In this document: piece by piece, positions 1 through 4,977 of the stretch
Layout of the letters: every line of letters begins with the position of its first letter
Numbering within the stretch: the first letter of the stretch is position 1
Assembly: GCA_021796375.1 (NCBI GenBank)
Contig: JAJYJF010000180.1
Location: 1-5,543 of the forward strand
Reading direction: 5' to 3'
Length of the DNA: 5,543 bases
Source of the DNA: Chloroflexota bacterium
Lineage (GTDB): Bacteria > Chloroflexota > Anaerolineae > Anaerolineales > Anaerolineaceae
Position numbers and translations under genes: made by a program
Notes under the pieces: generated by a model
What the model was told of the DNA's origin: nothing
The model's database searches: none
The model's input: only the letters and a program-made list of their open reading frames with translations

Positions 1-615
1 TTCATCGGTGGGGGTTGGCTGCGCCGTCCTGGCCCGGTCGGTCAGCCACAGGCTGGTGATCTCGCCGCGCAGGCTGTCTCGTTCGCGGGCGGTCTCCTCG
101 GGCAGGCAGGTCGGGTCGTTCAGGCTGGCGAGCAGGCTGCTGATCCGCTGGATCTTGGAGAGGACCGTACGGCGGCGCGATTCGGTGGGATGGGCGGTGA
201 GGACGAGCTCGATCTGCAGCCCGCCGACCAGCTCCGCCATCCCTTGCATGCCGACGCCGCGGGCGTGCAGCTCGGCCACGGCTTCCTCAATGCTGTCGTG
301 GACGGGGGCCGGGGATCTTCGCCGGGCTTCCTGGCGCACCGACTGCAGGCGGGAAATGTCTTCGGCGGTATTGACCAGGTCAAAGTAGAGAGCGAAAGCC
401 GAGGCGGTGGCCCAGGCAGTGTGCGCGTCCAGCCCGGCCACGGCCGCCTGCAGGGCATCCGCGCCCCGGGCCGCCTGCTGCGCGTCTTCCGACCGGCGGG
501 CCTTGCCCGCCGCGCGGATGCCCTCCTCGATATCGAAGAACGCGCGCGATTCCTGCTCGAGAAGCACCTGCCCGAGCAGGTCGCCCAGCATGTGGATGGT
601 GGCTGATAAGTCCAT
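1..615 (-). CDS. ppc: Phosphoenolpyruvate carboxylase, N-terminal part (partial)
   Basis: This encodes the first 205 residues of a PEP carboxylase, the cytoplasmic anaplerotic enzyme that makes oxaloacetate and phosphate from PEP and bicarbonate. The reading frame is open through the left edge. The strongest evidence is the segment ELVLTAHPTESRRRTVLSKI at about residues 136-155. It is the first signature of the family, and His142 corresponds to the catalytic histidine of the TAHPTE motif (His138 in E. coli). Further support is the helical stretch YFDLVNTAEDISRL (about 77-90), where other PEPCs have a similar NTAE segment, and the edge sequence PTPTDE, which fits the region before the next conserved block. 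Family members are usually about 880-950 aa, so roughly three quarters lie outside the window. The ATG at 615-613 was chosen because it opens the frame and sits at the predicted transcription start. No Shine-Dalgarno sequence precedes it. A second in-frame ATG lies at residue 9. Its neighbour, the PAP2 gene, is divergent. Confidence 0.9.
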   Translation of the reverse strand, partial: MDLSATIHMLGDLLGQVLLEQESRAFFDIEEGIRAAGKARRSEDAQQAARGADALQAAVAGLDAHTAWATASAFALYFDLVNTAEDISRLQSVRQEARRRSPAPVHDSIEEAVAELHARGVGMQGMAELVGGLQIELVLTAHPTESRRRTVLSKIQRISSLLASLNDPTCLPEETARERDSLRGEITSLWLTDRARTAQPTPTDE

Positions 616-621
616 GCAGAA

Positions 622-650
622 ATGTTACAGCGCTGGGGGGGAGTTGTCAA
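622..650 (-). promoter_or_regulatory. Predicted sigma70-type promoter of ppc, leaderless arrangement
   Basis: Read on the minus strand, TTGACA (650-645) is followed by a 17-base spacer and TAACAT (627-622). The -35 matches the consensus perfectly and the spacing is optimal. The -10 ends only 6 bases before the ppc ATG, so the expected transcription start falls at or next to the A of the start codon. This predicts a leaderless mRNA, which agrees with the lack of a ribosome binding site. The spacer contains a run of seven C on this strand (641-635). Confidence 0.65.
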
Positions 651-689
651 TTTTTAGGAGAGTTCTCCCGTCTGGCTGGCCGGATACAG

Positions 690-695
690 TACAAT
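690..695 (+). promoter_or_regulatory. Possible -10 element for the PAP2 gene
   Basis: TACAAT at 690-695 lies 32 bases before the PAP2 ATG and would place the transcription start near 702. No good -35 hexamer is seen 16-18 bases upstream, so this is only a tentative call. The divergent ppc promoter lies at 622-650 and does not overlap it. Confidence 0.3.
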
Positions 696-727
696 AGGGC
701 CATCCCAGCAGGTTGCGAGGTACCCTC

Positions 728-1759
728 ATGCCCTATTTTTGGAACGCGGAAATTTCAATCACCCTCTTCCTCCAGGGCCTGGGGAGCTGGCTGGTGGTTC
801 CCATGCGCGCTTTCTCCTACCTGGGCCAGGCGGATTTTTTCCTGCTGGTTCTGCCCGCGCTCTACTGGTGCGTGGATGCCGGCCTGGGCTTCCGGATCGG
901 GACCATGCTGCTTCTGGGGACCAACCTGAACAGCATCCTGAAGGTGATGTTCCACGCCCCGCGCCCGTTCTGGTACAGCGGCGACGTGAAAGCGCTGGGC
1001 AGCGAGATCACGTTCGGCTTTCCTTCCAACCACGCCCAGACCAGCGCCGGTTTATGGGGGCTGGCTGCGGCCAGGTTTAAAAAAGCCTGGCTGTGGGCGG
1101 CCGCCGTTGTTGTGACCCTGGGGGTCGGGGTCTCGCGGGTGACCCTCGGGATGCATTTCACCAGCGACGTGGTCGCCGGCTGGCTGATCGGGATCCTGCT
1201 GGTGGTCCTCTTCACCCTCCTGGACGCTCCGCTGACCCGCTGGCTCGAGCGGAGGACCTTCTGGCAGCTGGCATCCCTTGGAGCGGCCGTATCCCTGCTC
1301 ATGATCGGGCTGCAGCTGGGCGCAAACCGGGCGGTAGCCTCGGTCAGCTTCCCCCTGGCCTGGGTGATGAACGCCCGGAACGCCAGCCCGCATGCCTTGC
1401 CGGACCCGCTGGAGATCTCCACCACCCTGACCGTGGCGGGGATCTGGCTGGGGTTGTCTGGCGGGGCCGCCTGGCTGCGCGCCCGCGGGGGCATCGACCT
1501 GTCCGGCTCCCTCGAGGTGCGGGGCGCCCGCTACCTGCTGGGGCTGGTCGGGATCTTCATTCTATATCTGGGTCTGGGCGCCGTACTCCCCCGCTCTCCG
1601 GACCTATTGGGGGACGTCCTGCGCTACCTGCAGTCCGCGCTGATCGGGGCGTGGGTTTCCGCCGGCGCGCCGCTGCTGTTTATCCGCCTGGGGCTGGCAG
1701 CAGCCAGGAGCTCGGGCGAGACGCCCCTCCTGGTGGAGAACCTGCCCGCGGAGGGCTGA
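728..1759 (+). CDS. PAP2-family membrane phosphatase
   Basis: This is a 343-residue integral membrane protein of the PAP2 (phosphatidic acid phosphatase type 2) superfamily. These enzymes dephosphorylate lipid phosphates such as phosphatidate or undecaprenyl diphosphate through a phospho-histidine intermediate. All three catalytic motifs are visible: Kx6RP (K72, R79, P80), PSNH (residues 99-102, a variant of the usual PSGH) and SRx5Hx3D (S136, R137, H143, D147). Hydrophobic segments flank the motifs, for example at about 36-50, 55-71, 104-135 and 149-165. About 170 further residues follow the core, with more membrane-like segments near 180-198, 230-250, 268-287 and 300-325, and a polar tail. 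This makes it longer than a minimal PAP2 enzyme of about 200 aa. The ATG at 728 is preferred over the upstream in-frame TTG at 713 because GAGGT (717-721) sits 6 bases before it. The substrate cannot be told from sequence. It is monocistronic, divergent from ppc and convergent with the FMN reductase. Confidence 0.9.
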   Translation: MPYFWNAEISITLFLQGLGSWLVVPMRAFSYLGQADFFLLVLPALYWCVDAGLGFRIGTMLLLGTNLNSILKVMFHAPRPFWYSGDVKALGSEITFGFPSNHAQTSAGLWGLAAARFKKAWLWAAAVVVTLGVGVSRVTLGMHFTSDVVAGWLIGILLVVLFTLLDAPLTRWLERRTFWQLASLGAAVSLLMIGLQLGANRAVASVSFPLAWVMNARNASPHALPDPLEISTTLTVAGIWLGLSGGAAWLRARGGIDLSGSLEVRGARYLLGLVGIFILYLGLGAVLPRSPDLLGDVLRYLQSALIGAWVSAGAPLLFIRLGLAAARSSGETPLLVENLPAEG

Positions 1760-1788
1760 GGCCGGGCAGCGTAGCCCCCATCCCTGAG

Positions 1789-1857
1789 ATCGATACGATG
1801 GAAATCCTGGGCAGCCGCGACGGCGCCACGCCTTTCCCGGCCACCATCGCGATCGAT
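1789..1857. repeat. Imperfect inverted repeat between convergent genes
   Basis: The arms at 1789-1801 (ATCGATACGATGG) and 1844-1857 (CCATCGCGATCGAT) are complementary apart from one insertion and one mismatch, with about 42 GC-rich bases between them. They lie between the stop codons of the PAP2 gene and the FMN reductase gene. A shorter hairpin, GGGC/GCCC at 1764-1777, lies just after the PAP2 stop. Neither is followed by a T-run, so neither is a convincing intrinsic terminator. A 10-base palindrome, CCTGATCAGG, lies at 1894-1903. Confidence 0.3.
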
Positions 1858-1916
1858 TCCGTGCGCGCCTGGCAGAGGTCGGGTTCAGTTCCGCCTGATC
1901 AGGATGCTAAGACCCC

Positions 1917-2588
1917 CTATTCGGTCCGCGCCGTGACCCCGTCCGTGGGCTCGCCCAGGAATTCGAACCAGGCTTTTTTGGCGCACGGGTACTTCTTGGC
2001 GGCCTCGGCCAGCTCCATAAACGCCTGGATGGTCACCTCGAAACGCCGCATGAGCCCTTCGGCGGCGATTTCACCATCCGGTTTGAAGGCCAGGTGCGCC
2101 TGAGACAGGGCGAACATATCCGGGAAGACGCGCGCGCCGAGGTGCTCCAGCGGGATCCGCAGCGACCAGAGGCCCCGGCTCCCGCCTGTCATGGACGGGG
2201 AGGCGGACATAATCAGCCCGTGCCGCTCGTTGAAGGGCTGCGGGCTGAACCGCGAGACCCAATCGATCGCGTTCTTGAGCACGCCGGGGACGGACGCGTT
2301 GTACTCGGGCGAGGCGATCACGAAGGCATCGCTCTCCCGCAGCCGGCGGTTGAGCGCCTCGGCGCCGGGCGGAAAGCCTTCGCTATCCTGCGCGTCCTGG
2401 TCGTAGGAAGGCGCGTCAAATTCGGGCATACCGGCCAGGTCCACAACCCCACCGTGCTTCTCGATCATCCGCGCGGCGAGGGCGGCCAGCTGCGAGTTCA
2501 GCGAGCCCTCCCGCAGCGACGCGGAGAACACCAGAAACCGGATCGGCTCCTGCAGCTTGAATGAAAGACGTTCCTCGAAAGTGTCCAT
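1917..2588 (-). CDS. NADPH-dependent FMN reductase (flavodoxin-like fold)
   Basis: This 223-residue soluble protein belongs to the NADPH-dependent FMN reductase family (FMN_red), which transfers electrons from NAD(P)H to bound FMN and then to quinones, chromate, azo dyes or partner proteins. The phosphate-binding loop after the first strand is seen as SASLREGSLN (22-31), matching the GSxRxxSxN pattern with Ser at the first position. The hallmark flavin-binding segment SPEYNASVPGVLKNAIDW covers 93-110, and the third loop with GGSRG lies at 135-139. Length is slightly above the usual 180-200 aa because of an N-terminal extension of about 15 residues and a C-terminal helix containing PCAKKAW. 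The ATG at 2588 is supported by GAGGA (2598-2594) 5 bases upstream. It is the last gene of an operon, 24 bases after DUF3147 protein B, so it is probably co-transcribed with both membrane proteins. The physiological acceptor is unknown. Confidence 0.88.
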   Translation of the reverse strand: MDTFEERLSFKLQEPIRFLVFSASLREGSLNSQLAALAARMIEKHGGVVDLAGMPEFDAPSYDQDAQDSEGFPPGAEALNRRLRESDAFVIASPEYNASVPGVLKNAIDWVSRFSPQPFNERHGLIMSASPSMTGGSRGLWSLRIPLEHLGARVFPDMFALSQAHLAFKPDGEIAAEGLMRRFEVTIQAFMELAEAAKKYPCAKKAWFEFLGEPTDGVTARTE

Positions 2589-2612
2589 GATTTTCCTCGA
2601 TTCAAGAGTTCA

Positions 2613-3059
2613 TTAAAAGGGATCGGGCCGCTCGCGGCCCGCGAAAACCCACCAGGTCAGGATGCTCAGGCCCAGCCAGGCGAGCAGCGCCAGCAGCAAA
2701 ATCAGCTCCGGCGCCATCCGCGCCGGCAGCAGCCACATCACCGCCCCGAAAGCCAGCAGGCCGGTCGAGCCGTACACCGCCCCGCCGGCCGTCTTCCCCG
2801 CGGTATGCTCCCCCACATCCAGGCTTTTTTCCTCGCTGTTCCCTTTCTGCTGCTCCTTCTCCTTCTGGTGGGTCTGCACCAGGGTGATGCTGGCGGGGAA
2901 AATGGAGGGAACCGCCAGGAACAGCCCGCCGATCACCGGGCCGTAGCGCAGGGCGACCCACCCGGTGGCCGCGGTCATGAGGCCCCCGAAGAGGAAGCGG
3001 ATCAGGAACTCGTACCATTTCGTTTGCTTGAGCGATTCCGGTGAGACTCGAACGCGCAT
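2613..3059 (-). CDS. DUF3147-like small membrane protein B
   Basis: This 148-residue membrane protein has no known function and looks like DUF3147. Hydrophobic segments are predicted at about 16-36, 41-62, 94-112 and 117-139, giving a likely four-helix protein. It shares the segment IRFLFGGL (20-27) and the overall helix order with its upstream neighbour protein A, so the two appear to be paralogues. Two things set it apart: a hydrophilic, charged loop rich in K, E and Q (about 65-90) between helices 2 and 3, and a polar N-terminal extension of about 15 residues before the conserved start region. The ATG at 3059 is the only reasonable in-frame start. It lies 7 bases after the stop of protein A, and an AGGTAGG-like sequence overlapping that stop may serve as ribosome binding site, suggesting translational coupling. 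The family name rests on my reading of the fold pattern and the paired arrangement, and needs a profile search. Confidence 0.75.
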   Translation of the reverse strand: MRVRVSPESLKQTKWYEFLIRFLFGGLMTAATGWVALRYGPVIGGLFLAVPSIFPASITLVQTHQKEKEQQKGNSEEKSLDVGEHTAGKTAGGAVYGSTGLLAFGAVMWLLPARMAPELILLLALLAWLGLSILTWWVFAGRERPDPF

Positions 3060-3066
3060 CCCGGGC

Positions 3067-3405
3067 CTACCTGAGAAAGACGAACCAGAGACCGAGGGCC
3101 ACCGCCAGCCAAACCAGGTACGCCAGCACGGTCGCCGCCAGGCTGTGCCAGCTCATTTTGGCCGTCAGGTAGCTGGTGAACCAGCTGTAAACCCCCAGGG
3201 CCACCGCCCCGGCGTGCATCGAGCGGCCTTCGACCGGGACCTTCTGCAGCTCACCCTGCACAAAGGCCAGCCCAAGCGATGCCAGCGCCACCGTGGGCGC
3301 CGCGGCAAAGATCCCCGAGAAGGAGCGGGGGCGGAAAAGCCCGCCAACGACCGCGAACAATGAGACGATCAAACCGCCGAACAGAAACCGGATGATATAT
3401 TCCAC
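3067..3405 (-). CDS. DUF3147-like small membrane protein A
   Basis: This small integral membrane protein has 112 residues from the GTG at 3405 and no known function. It is DUF3147-like in size and pattern. Membrane segments are likely at about 3-22, 30-50, 64-84 and 88-110, with short polar loops (FRPRSFS near 24-30; QGELQKVPVEGRSMH near 50-64). The opening EYIIRFLFGGL closely matches residues 16-27 of protein B. I chose the GTG because it places the conserved region at the N-terminus and GGAAGG lies about 9-10 bases upstream. A TTG two codons earlier is possible. The longest frame begins at 3504, but its extra 33 residues are polar, come from the AT-rich promoter region and are unlike the family. 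It is the first gene of an apparent three-gene operon with protein B and the FMN reductase. The tight spacing suggests the two membrane proteins are made together, possibly as a heteromer, which is inference. Confidence 0.78.
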   Translation of the reverse strand: MEYIIRFLFGGLIVSLFAVVGGLFRPRSFSGIFAAAPTVALASLGLAFVQGELQKVPVEGRSMHAGAVALGVYSWFTSYLTAKMSWHSLAATVLAYLVWLAVALGLWFVFLR

Positions 3406-3450
3406 GGACAATGCCCTTCCTGCAGATAGTCCCCTCGATCCCGGCACGGC

Positions 3451-3512
3451 TAAGCTTATTTTATCCAATTTATCACAATTATTTTTCCTCGACCCGGTAT
3501 ACAATATCTAAA
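3451..3512. promoter_or_regulatory. AT-rich divergent promoter region
   Basis: This is the AT-rich island between the divergent DUF3147 operon and the HAD gene. On the plus strand TACAAT (3500-3505), within TATACAATAT, is a good -10 candidate that would start transcription near 3512. No convincing -35 is seen at the right distance. On the minus strand there are several A/T-rich hexamers, including TAAAAT (3463-3458) and TTGTGA (3478-3473), but no well-spaced pair, so the operon promoter cannot be pinned down. Confidence 0.4.
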
Positions 3513-3561
3513 AGTCTCGGCCGGCCCAACCTGCCTTCGGGCAGACGGGAAGGCCGGGGCT
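3513..3561 (+). promoter_or_regulatory. Long UUCG-capped hairpin in the HAD gene leader
   Basis: The sequence folds into a nested hairpin. An outer 10-pair stem joins 3513-3522 to 3552-3561 and includes two G-U pairs. A 2x2 internal loop follows, then a 3-pair stem (3525-3527 with 3547-3549), a small internal loop, and a perfect 5-pair stem (3531-3535 with 3540-3544) closed by TTCG as C(UUCG)G. That gives 18 pairs in 49 bases. Its first base coincides with the start predicted from TACAAT at 3500-3505, so it may form the very 5' end of the mRNA. It ends 17 bases before the ATG. Read on the minus strand the stem is followed by TTTT (3513-3510), so it could also stop antisense transcription. Confidence 0.6.
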
Positions 3562-3578
3562 CGAACGCATGGGGGATC

Positions 3579-4091
3579 ATGGGCTTATATATCTTTGATA
3601 AAGACGGGACATTGGTAGCCAATAAAAAGACCTGGTTCAGGCTGAGCCAGCCAGTCCTGCGGCCGGAGGACCAGGTTTTAAAGCCGGGAGTATTTGAAAA
3701 ACTGGCCCAGCTGCGCGGTGCGGGCCACACCCTCGCCATCGCCAGCAACCAGCACGCGGTTGCCAGGGGGTGGATCACCCTGGACGAGGCCGGGGAGATG
3801 GTGGCCAACTGTATCCAGAAGGTGGGCGGGGTCAGCGCCTGGCGGATCTGCGCGTACGAAAAGAACGCCCCCCTGCGGATCGACGGCCGGCCGAATCCCT
3901 ACCGGAAAGAAACAACCTGCGAGAAGCCGGCGCCGGGCATGCTGCTCGACCTCATGGAAGCGCTCGGTTTCCCTCCCGGCGAAACCGTTGCGGTCGGGAA
4001 TTCGTGGAAGGACCGCAAAGCCGCCAGGGCTGCCGGGGTCCGCTTCGTCCCGGCGCACGATTTTTTCAAGCCGTCGAAGCCGGACCGGTGA
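3579..4091 (+). CDS. HAD-superfamily (subfamily III-like) phosphatase with unusual motif IV
   Basis: This 170-residue soluble protein is a haloacid dehalogenase-type phosphohydrolase, most like the HAD-IIIA group that includes histidinol-phosphatase and the heptose bisphosphate phosphatase GmhB. Motif I is DKDGT (D7 nucleophile, D9 acid/base), motif II is IASNQ (S56) and motif III is K116 in EKPAPGM. Motif IV reads VGNSWKD (139-145). The usual GDxxxD would have Asp at 141, but Asn is found there, while D145 is kept. GmhB-type enzymes hold zinc with three Cys and one His before the motif III lysine. Here only C91 and C114 remain in that region. The ATG at 3579 puts motif I at residue 7, as is normal. 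The only ribosome binding sequence is a weak G-run (3571-3575). The frame stays open upstream to 3411, but that part crosses the promoter and hairpin. The substrate is unknown. The DUF3237 gene follows after 115 bases and may be co-transcribed. Confidence 0.85.
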   Translation: MGLYIFDKDGTLVANKKTWFRLSQPVLRPEDQVLKPGVFEKLAQLRGAGHTLAIASNQHAVARGWITLDEAGEMVANCIQKVGGVSAWRICAYEKNAPLRIDGRPNPYRKETTCEKPAPGMLLDLMEALGFPPGETVAVGNSWKDRKAARAAGVRFVPAHDFFKPSKPDR

Positions 4092-4184
4092 GCGGACCTC
4101 GCCGTATCGGCAATCCAGGTCCGGGCGCGGCAGGCGCAGAGCCACCCGCCCGGTGAGGAAGGGGCAAAGGCATTCCGGGGGTTG

Positions 4185-4202
4185 CTCGAGGATTCGAGGA
4201 GG
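4185..4202 (+). promoter_or_regulatory. Strong ribosome binding site with small hairpin before the DUF3237 gene
   Basis: AGGAGG (4197-4202) lies 4 bases before the ATG at 4207, inside a GAGGAGGAGAG purine run. Just upstream, CTCGA (4185-4189) and TCGAG (4194-4198) can pair around a 4-base loop and would cover the first two bases of the site. The same stretch is also a short tandem repeat, TCGAGGA then TTCGAGGA, which may be how the purine run arose. Confidence 0.55.
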
Positions 4203-4206
4203 AGAG

Positions 4207-4611
4207 ATGAAGCTGGTTCCACTGATGACCTTGAGGGCTCAATTCGGTTCTCCGACGAAATTCGGAGCAGGGCCAGAGGGAACCCGCACCTACGCGTACC
4301 TGCTGGGCGGCGCGGTGGAGGGGCCGCGCCTGAAGGGGCATTTCCTGCCCATCGGCGGGGAATTTGGGCTGACGGACGCGCGCGGCATCTTCCGCCCGGA
4401 CGTGCGTGGCGTCATCGAAACCGGGGATGGCGCGCCCGTTTATGTCCAGATCACCGGCGTTCACGCGGTGGACGCGGCGGCGCCAGCCGCCGGGGCCGCG
4501 CGGCCAGGGACGGACTTCGGCGAGGACTACTTCATGGTCCACCTGCGCATGGAGACCGGCGACCCGCGCTACGACTGGCTCAACCGCGTGGTGGCGGTCG
4601 GCGAAGGGTGA
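4207..4611 (+). CDS. DUF3237 family protein, ended early by an in-frame TGA
   Basis: This encodes 134 residues of a DUF3237-type protein, a small beta-rich family of unknown function. Recognisable features in order are GAGPEGTR (20-27), LLGGAVEGPRLKGHFLPIGGEF (32-53), the DVRGVIETGDGAPVYVQITG stretch (65-84) and METGDPRYDWLNRVVAVGEG (115-134). The usual family length is about 150 residues and ends in a strand with a pattern like (I/V)x(V/Y)xVYEL. Here TGA at 4609-4611 stops translation just after VGEG. The same frame then continues for 17 codons, FLPDLVIEVRCYELQNG, to a second TGA at 4663-4665, and this reads like the missing last strand. A C-to-T change of CGA to TGA is the simplest explanation. 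A sequencing error or read-through are the alternatives. The start is fixed by a strong AGGAGG 4 bases before the ATG. The HAD gene lies upstream on the same strand. Confidence 0.82.
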   Translation: MKLVPLMTLRAQFGSPTKFGAGPEGTRTYAYLLGGAVEGPRLKGHFLPIGGEFGLTDARGIFRPDVRGVIETGDGAPVYVQITGVHAVDAAAPAAGAARPGTDFGEDYFMVHLRMETGDPRYDWLNRVVAVGEG

Positions 4612-4665
4612 TTCTTACCGGACCTGGTGATCGAGGTGCGCTGCTACGAGCTGCAGAACGGCTGA
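4612..4665 (+). pseudogene. Detached C-terminal tail of the DUF3237 gene
   Basis: Seventeen sense codons in the same frame as the DUF3237 gene follow its TGA and end at a second TGA (4663-4665). The encoded tail contains LVIEVRCYELQNG, which resembles the closing beta strand of the family. No start codon or ribosome binding site introduces it, so it is not a separate gene. With it, the protein would be 152 residues including the residue at the TGA position. Confidence 0.6.
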
Positions 4666-4699
4666 GCGGCGCTCGCCGGGGCGCGGGCGGATCTCAGGT

Positions 4700-4735
4700 T
4701 GGGCAGGTTCGCAAAGGGTGCGTCCCAGTTTATTA
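4700..4735 (+). terminator. Possible intrinsic terminator after the DUF3237 gene
   Basis: TGGG (4700-4703) pairs with CCCA (4724-4727), and inside it CGCA (4710-4713) pairs with TGCG (4719-4722) around the loop AAGGG. A six-base bulge on the left side weakens the stem. The stem is followed by GTTTATTA, which is moderately T-rich. Position and shape fit a terminator for the HAD/DUF3237 unit, but it is not a strong example. Confidence 0.3.
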
Positions 4736-4794
4736 GCCCCGGGGGGGGGGGGCATCGCCAATAGTTTGGGATGTGTCCATTCACAAACTCCCTA

Positions 4795-4823
4795 TTGAAT
4801 CTCGACCTCAAGTTGTATATACT
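4795..4823 (+). promoter_or_regulatory. Predicted sigma70-type promoter of the glutamate synthase gene
   Basis: TTGAAT (4795-4800), a 17-base spacer and TATACT (4818-4823) form a good vegetative promoter in an AT-rich surrounding. Transcription would start near 4830, leaving a leader of about 148 nt before the ATG at 4978. That is much longer than needed for a ribosome binding site. Confidence 0.65.
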
Positions 4824-4850
4824 ACTGTAATTATTAATTGATTCCTTCCC

Positions 4851-4950
4851 CAGATGGGTCAGAAAACACATCTGTAGTGAAGCAAGCCCGTGAGGGGAAT
4901 CTACCCTATTTCCGAAACCCATTGAACACCTGGGTTCCGGTATTCTTTCA
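4851..4950 (+). promoter_or_regulatory. Structured leader with alternative hairpins, attenuator-like
   Basis: The leader contains two clear hairpins. Stem 1 pairs CAGATG (4851-4856) with CATCTG (4869-4874). Stem 3 pairs 4912-4921 with 4931-4940 over ten positions with one mismatch, loops nine bases and is followed by TATTCTTTC, so it resembles a weak intrinsic terminator. Between them, CCC(4887-4889)/GGG(4894-4896) competes with AGGG(4893-4896)/CCCT(4904-4907). In addition ATGGGT (4854-4859) is exactly complementary to ACCCAT (4917-4922), a pairing that would break both stem 1 and stem 3. I do not recognise a known riboswitch class. Confidence 0.45.
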
Positions 4951-4977
4951 ATTATTCCAACCCGGACGAGGCGAGCC

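Larger units (their letters stand above)
4666..4977. other. Intergenic region of 312 bases, composition change near 4752
   Basis: No gene is supported here. The left part (to 4740) is GC-rich and carries a possible terminator. A run of twelve G (4741-4752) directly after CCCC marks an abrupt change to AT-rich sequence (about 4753-4960), which contains the promoter and leader of the downstream gene. A minus-strand frame spanning 5048-4644 is open, but it crosses the promoter, the G-run and the DUF3237 tail and looks non-coding. Confidence 0.7.

Noticed and set aside
713..727. Upstream TTG start extending the PAP2 protein by five residues
   Set aside because: The ATG at 728 has a well-spaced GAGGT (717-721), while the TTG overlaps the sequence just before that site and has no ribosome binding site of its own.
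862..1494. Open frame of 210 codons on the minus strand within the PAP2 gene
   Set aside because: It is antisense to a gene with all three PAP2 motifs, is rich in Ser, Arg and Pro as expected for a shadow of GC-rich coding DNA, and shows no domain.
1093..2103. Long plus-strand frame of 336 codons from the PAP2 gene into the FMN reductase gene
   Set aside because: It is out of frame with PAP2 and antisense to the reductase, with low-complexity Arg/Gly/Pro-rich sequence. Absence of stops reflects high GC content.
3034..3060. Possible 3' end of a tRNA on the minus strand (GTTCGAGTC with flanking GC stretches) at the start of DUF3147 protein B
   Set aside because: Two of five T-stem pairs fail, and the upstream DNA codes for protein A, so no tRNA body exists. 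A degraded att-like remnant cannot be excluded but is not supported.
3406..3504. Longer N-terminus for DUF3147 protein A starting at 3504
   Set aside because: The extra residues are polar, unlike the family, and come from the AT-rich divergent promoter region. The GTG at 3405 fits the conserved start.
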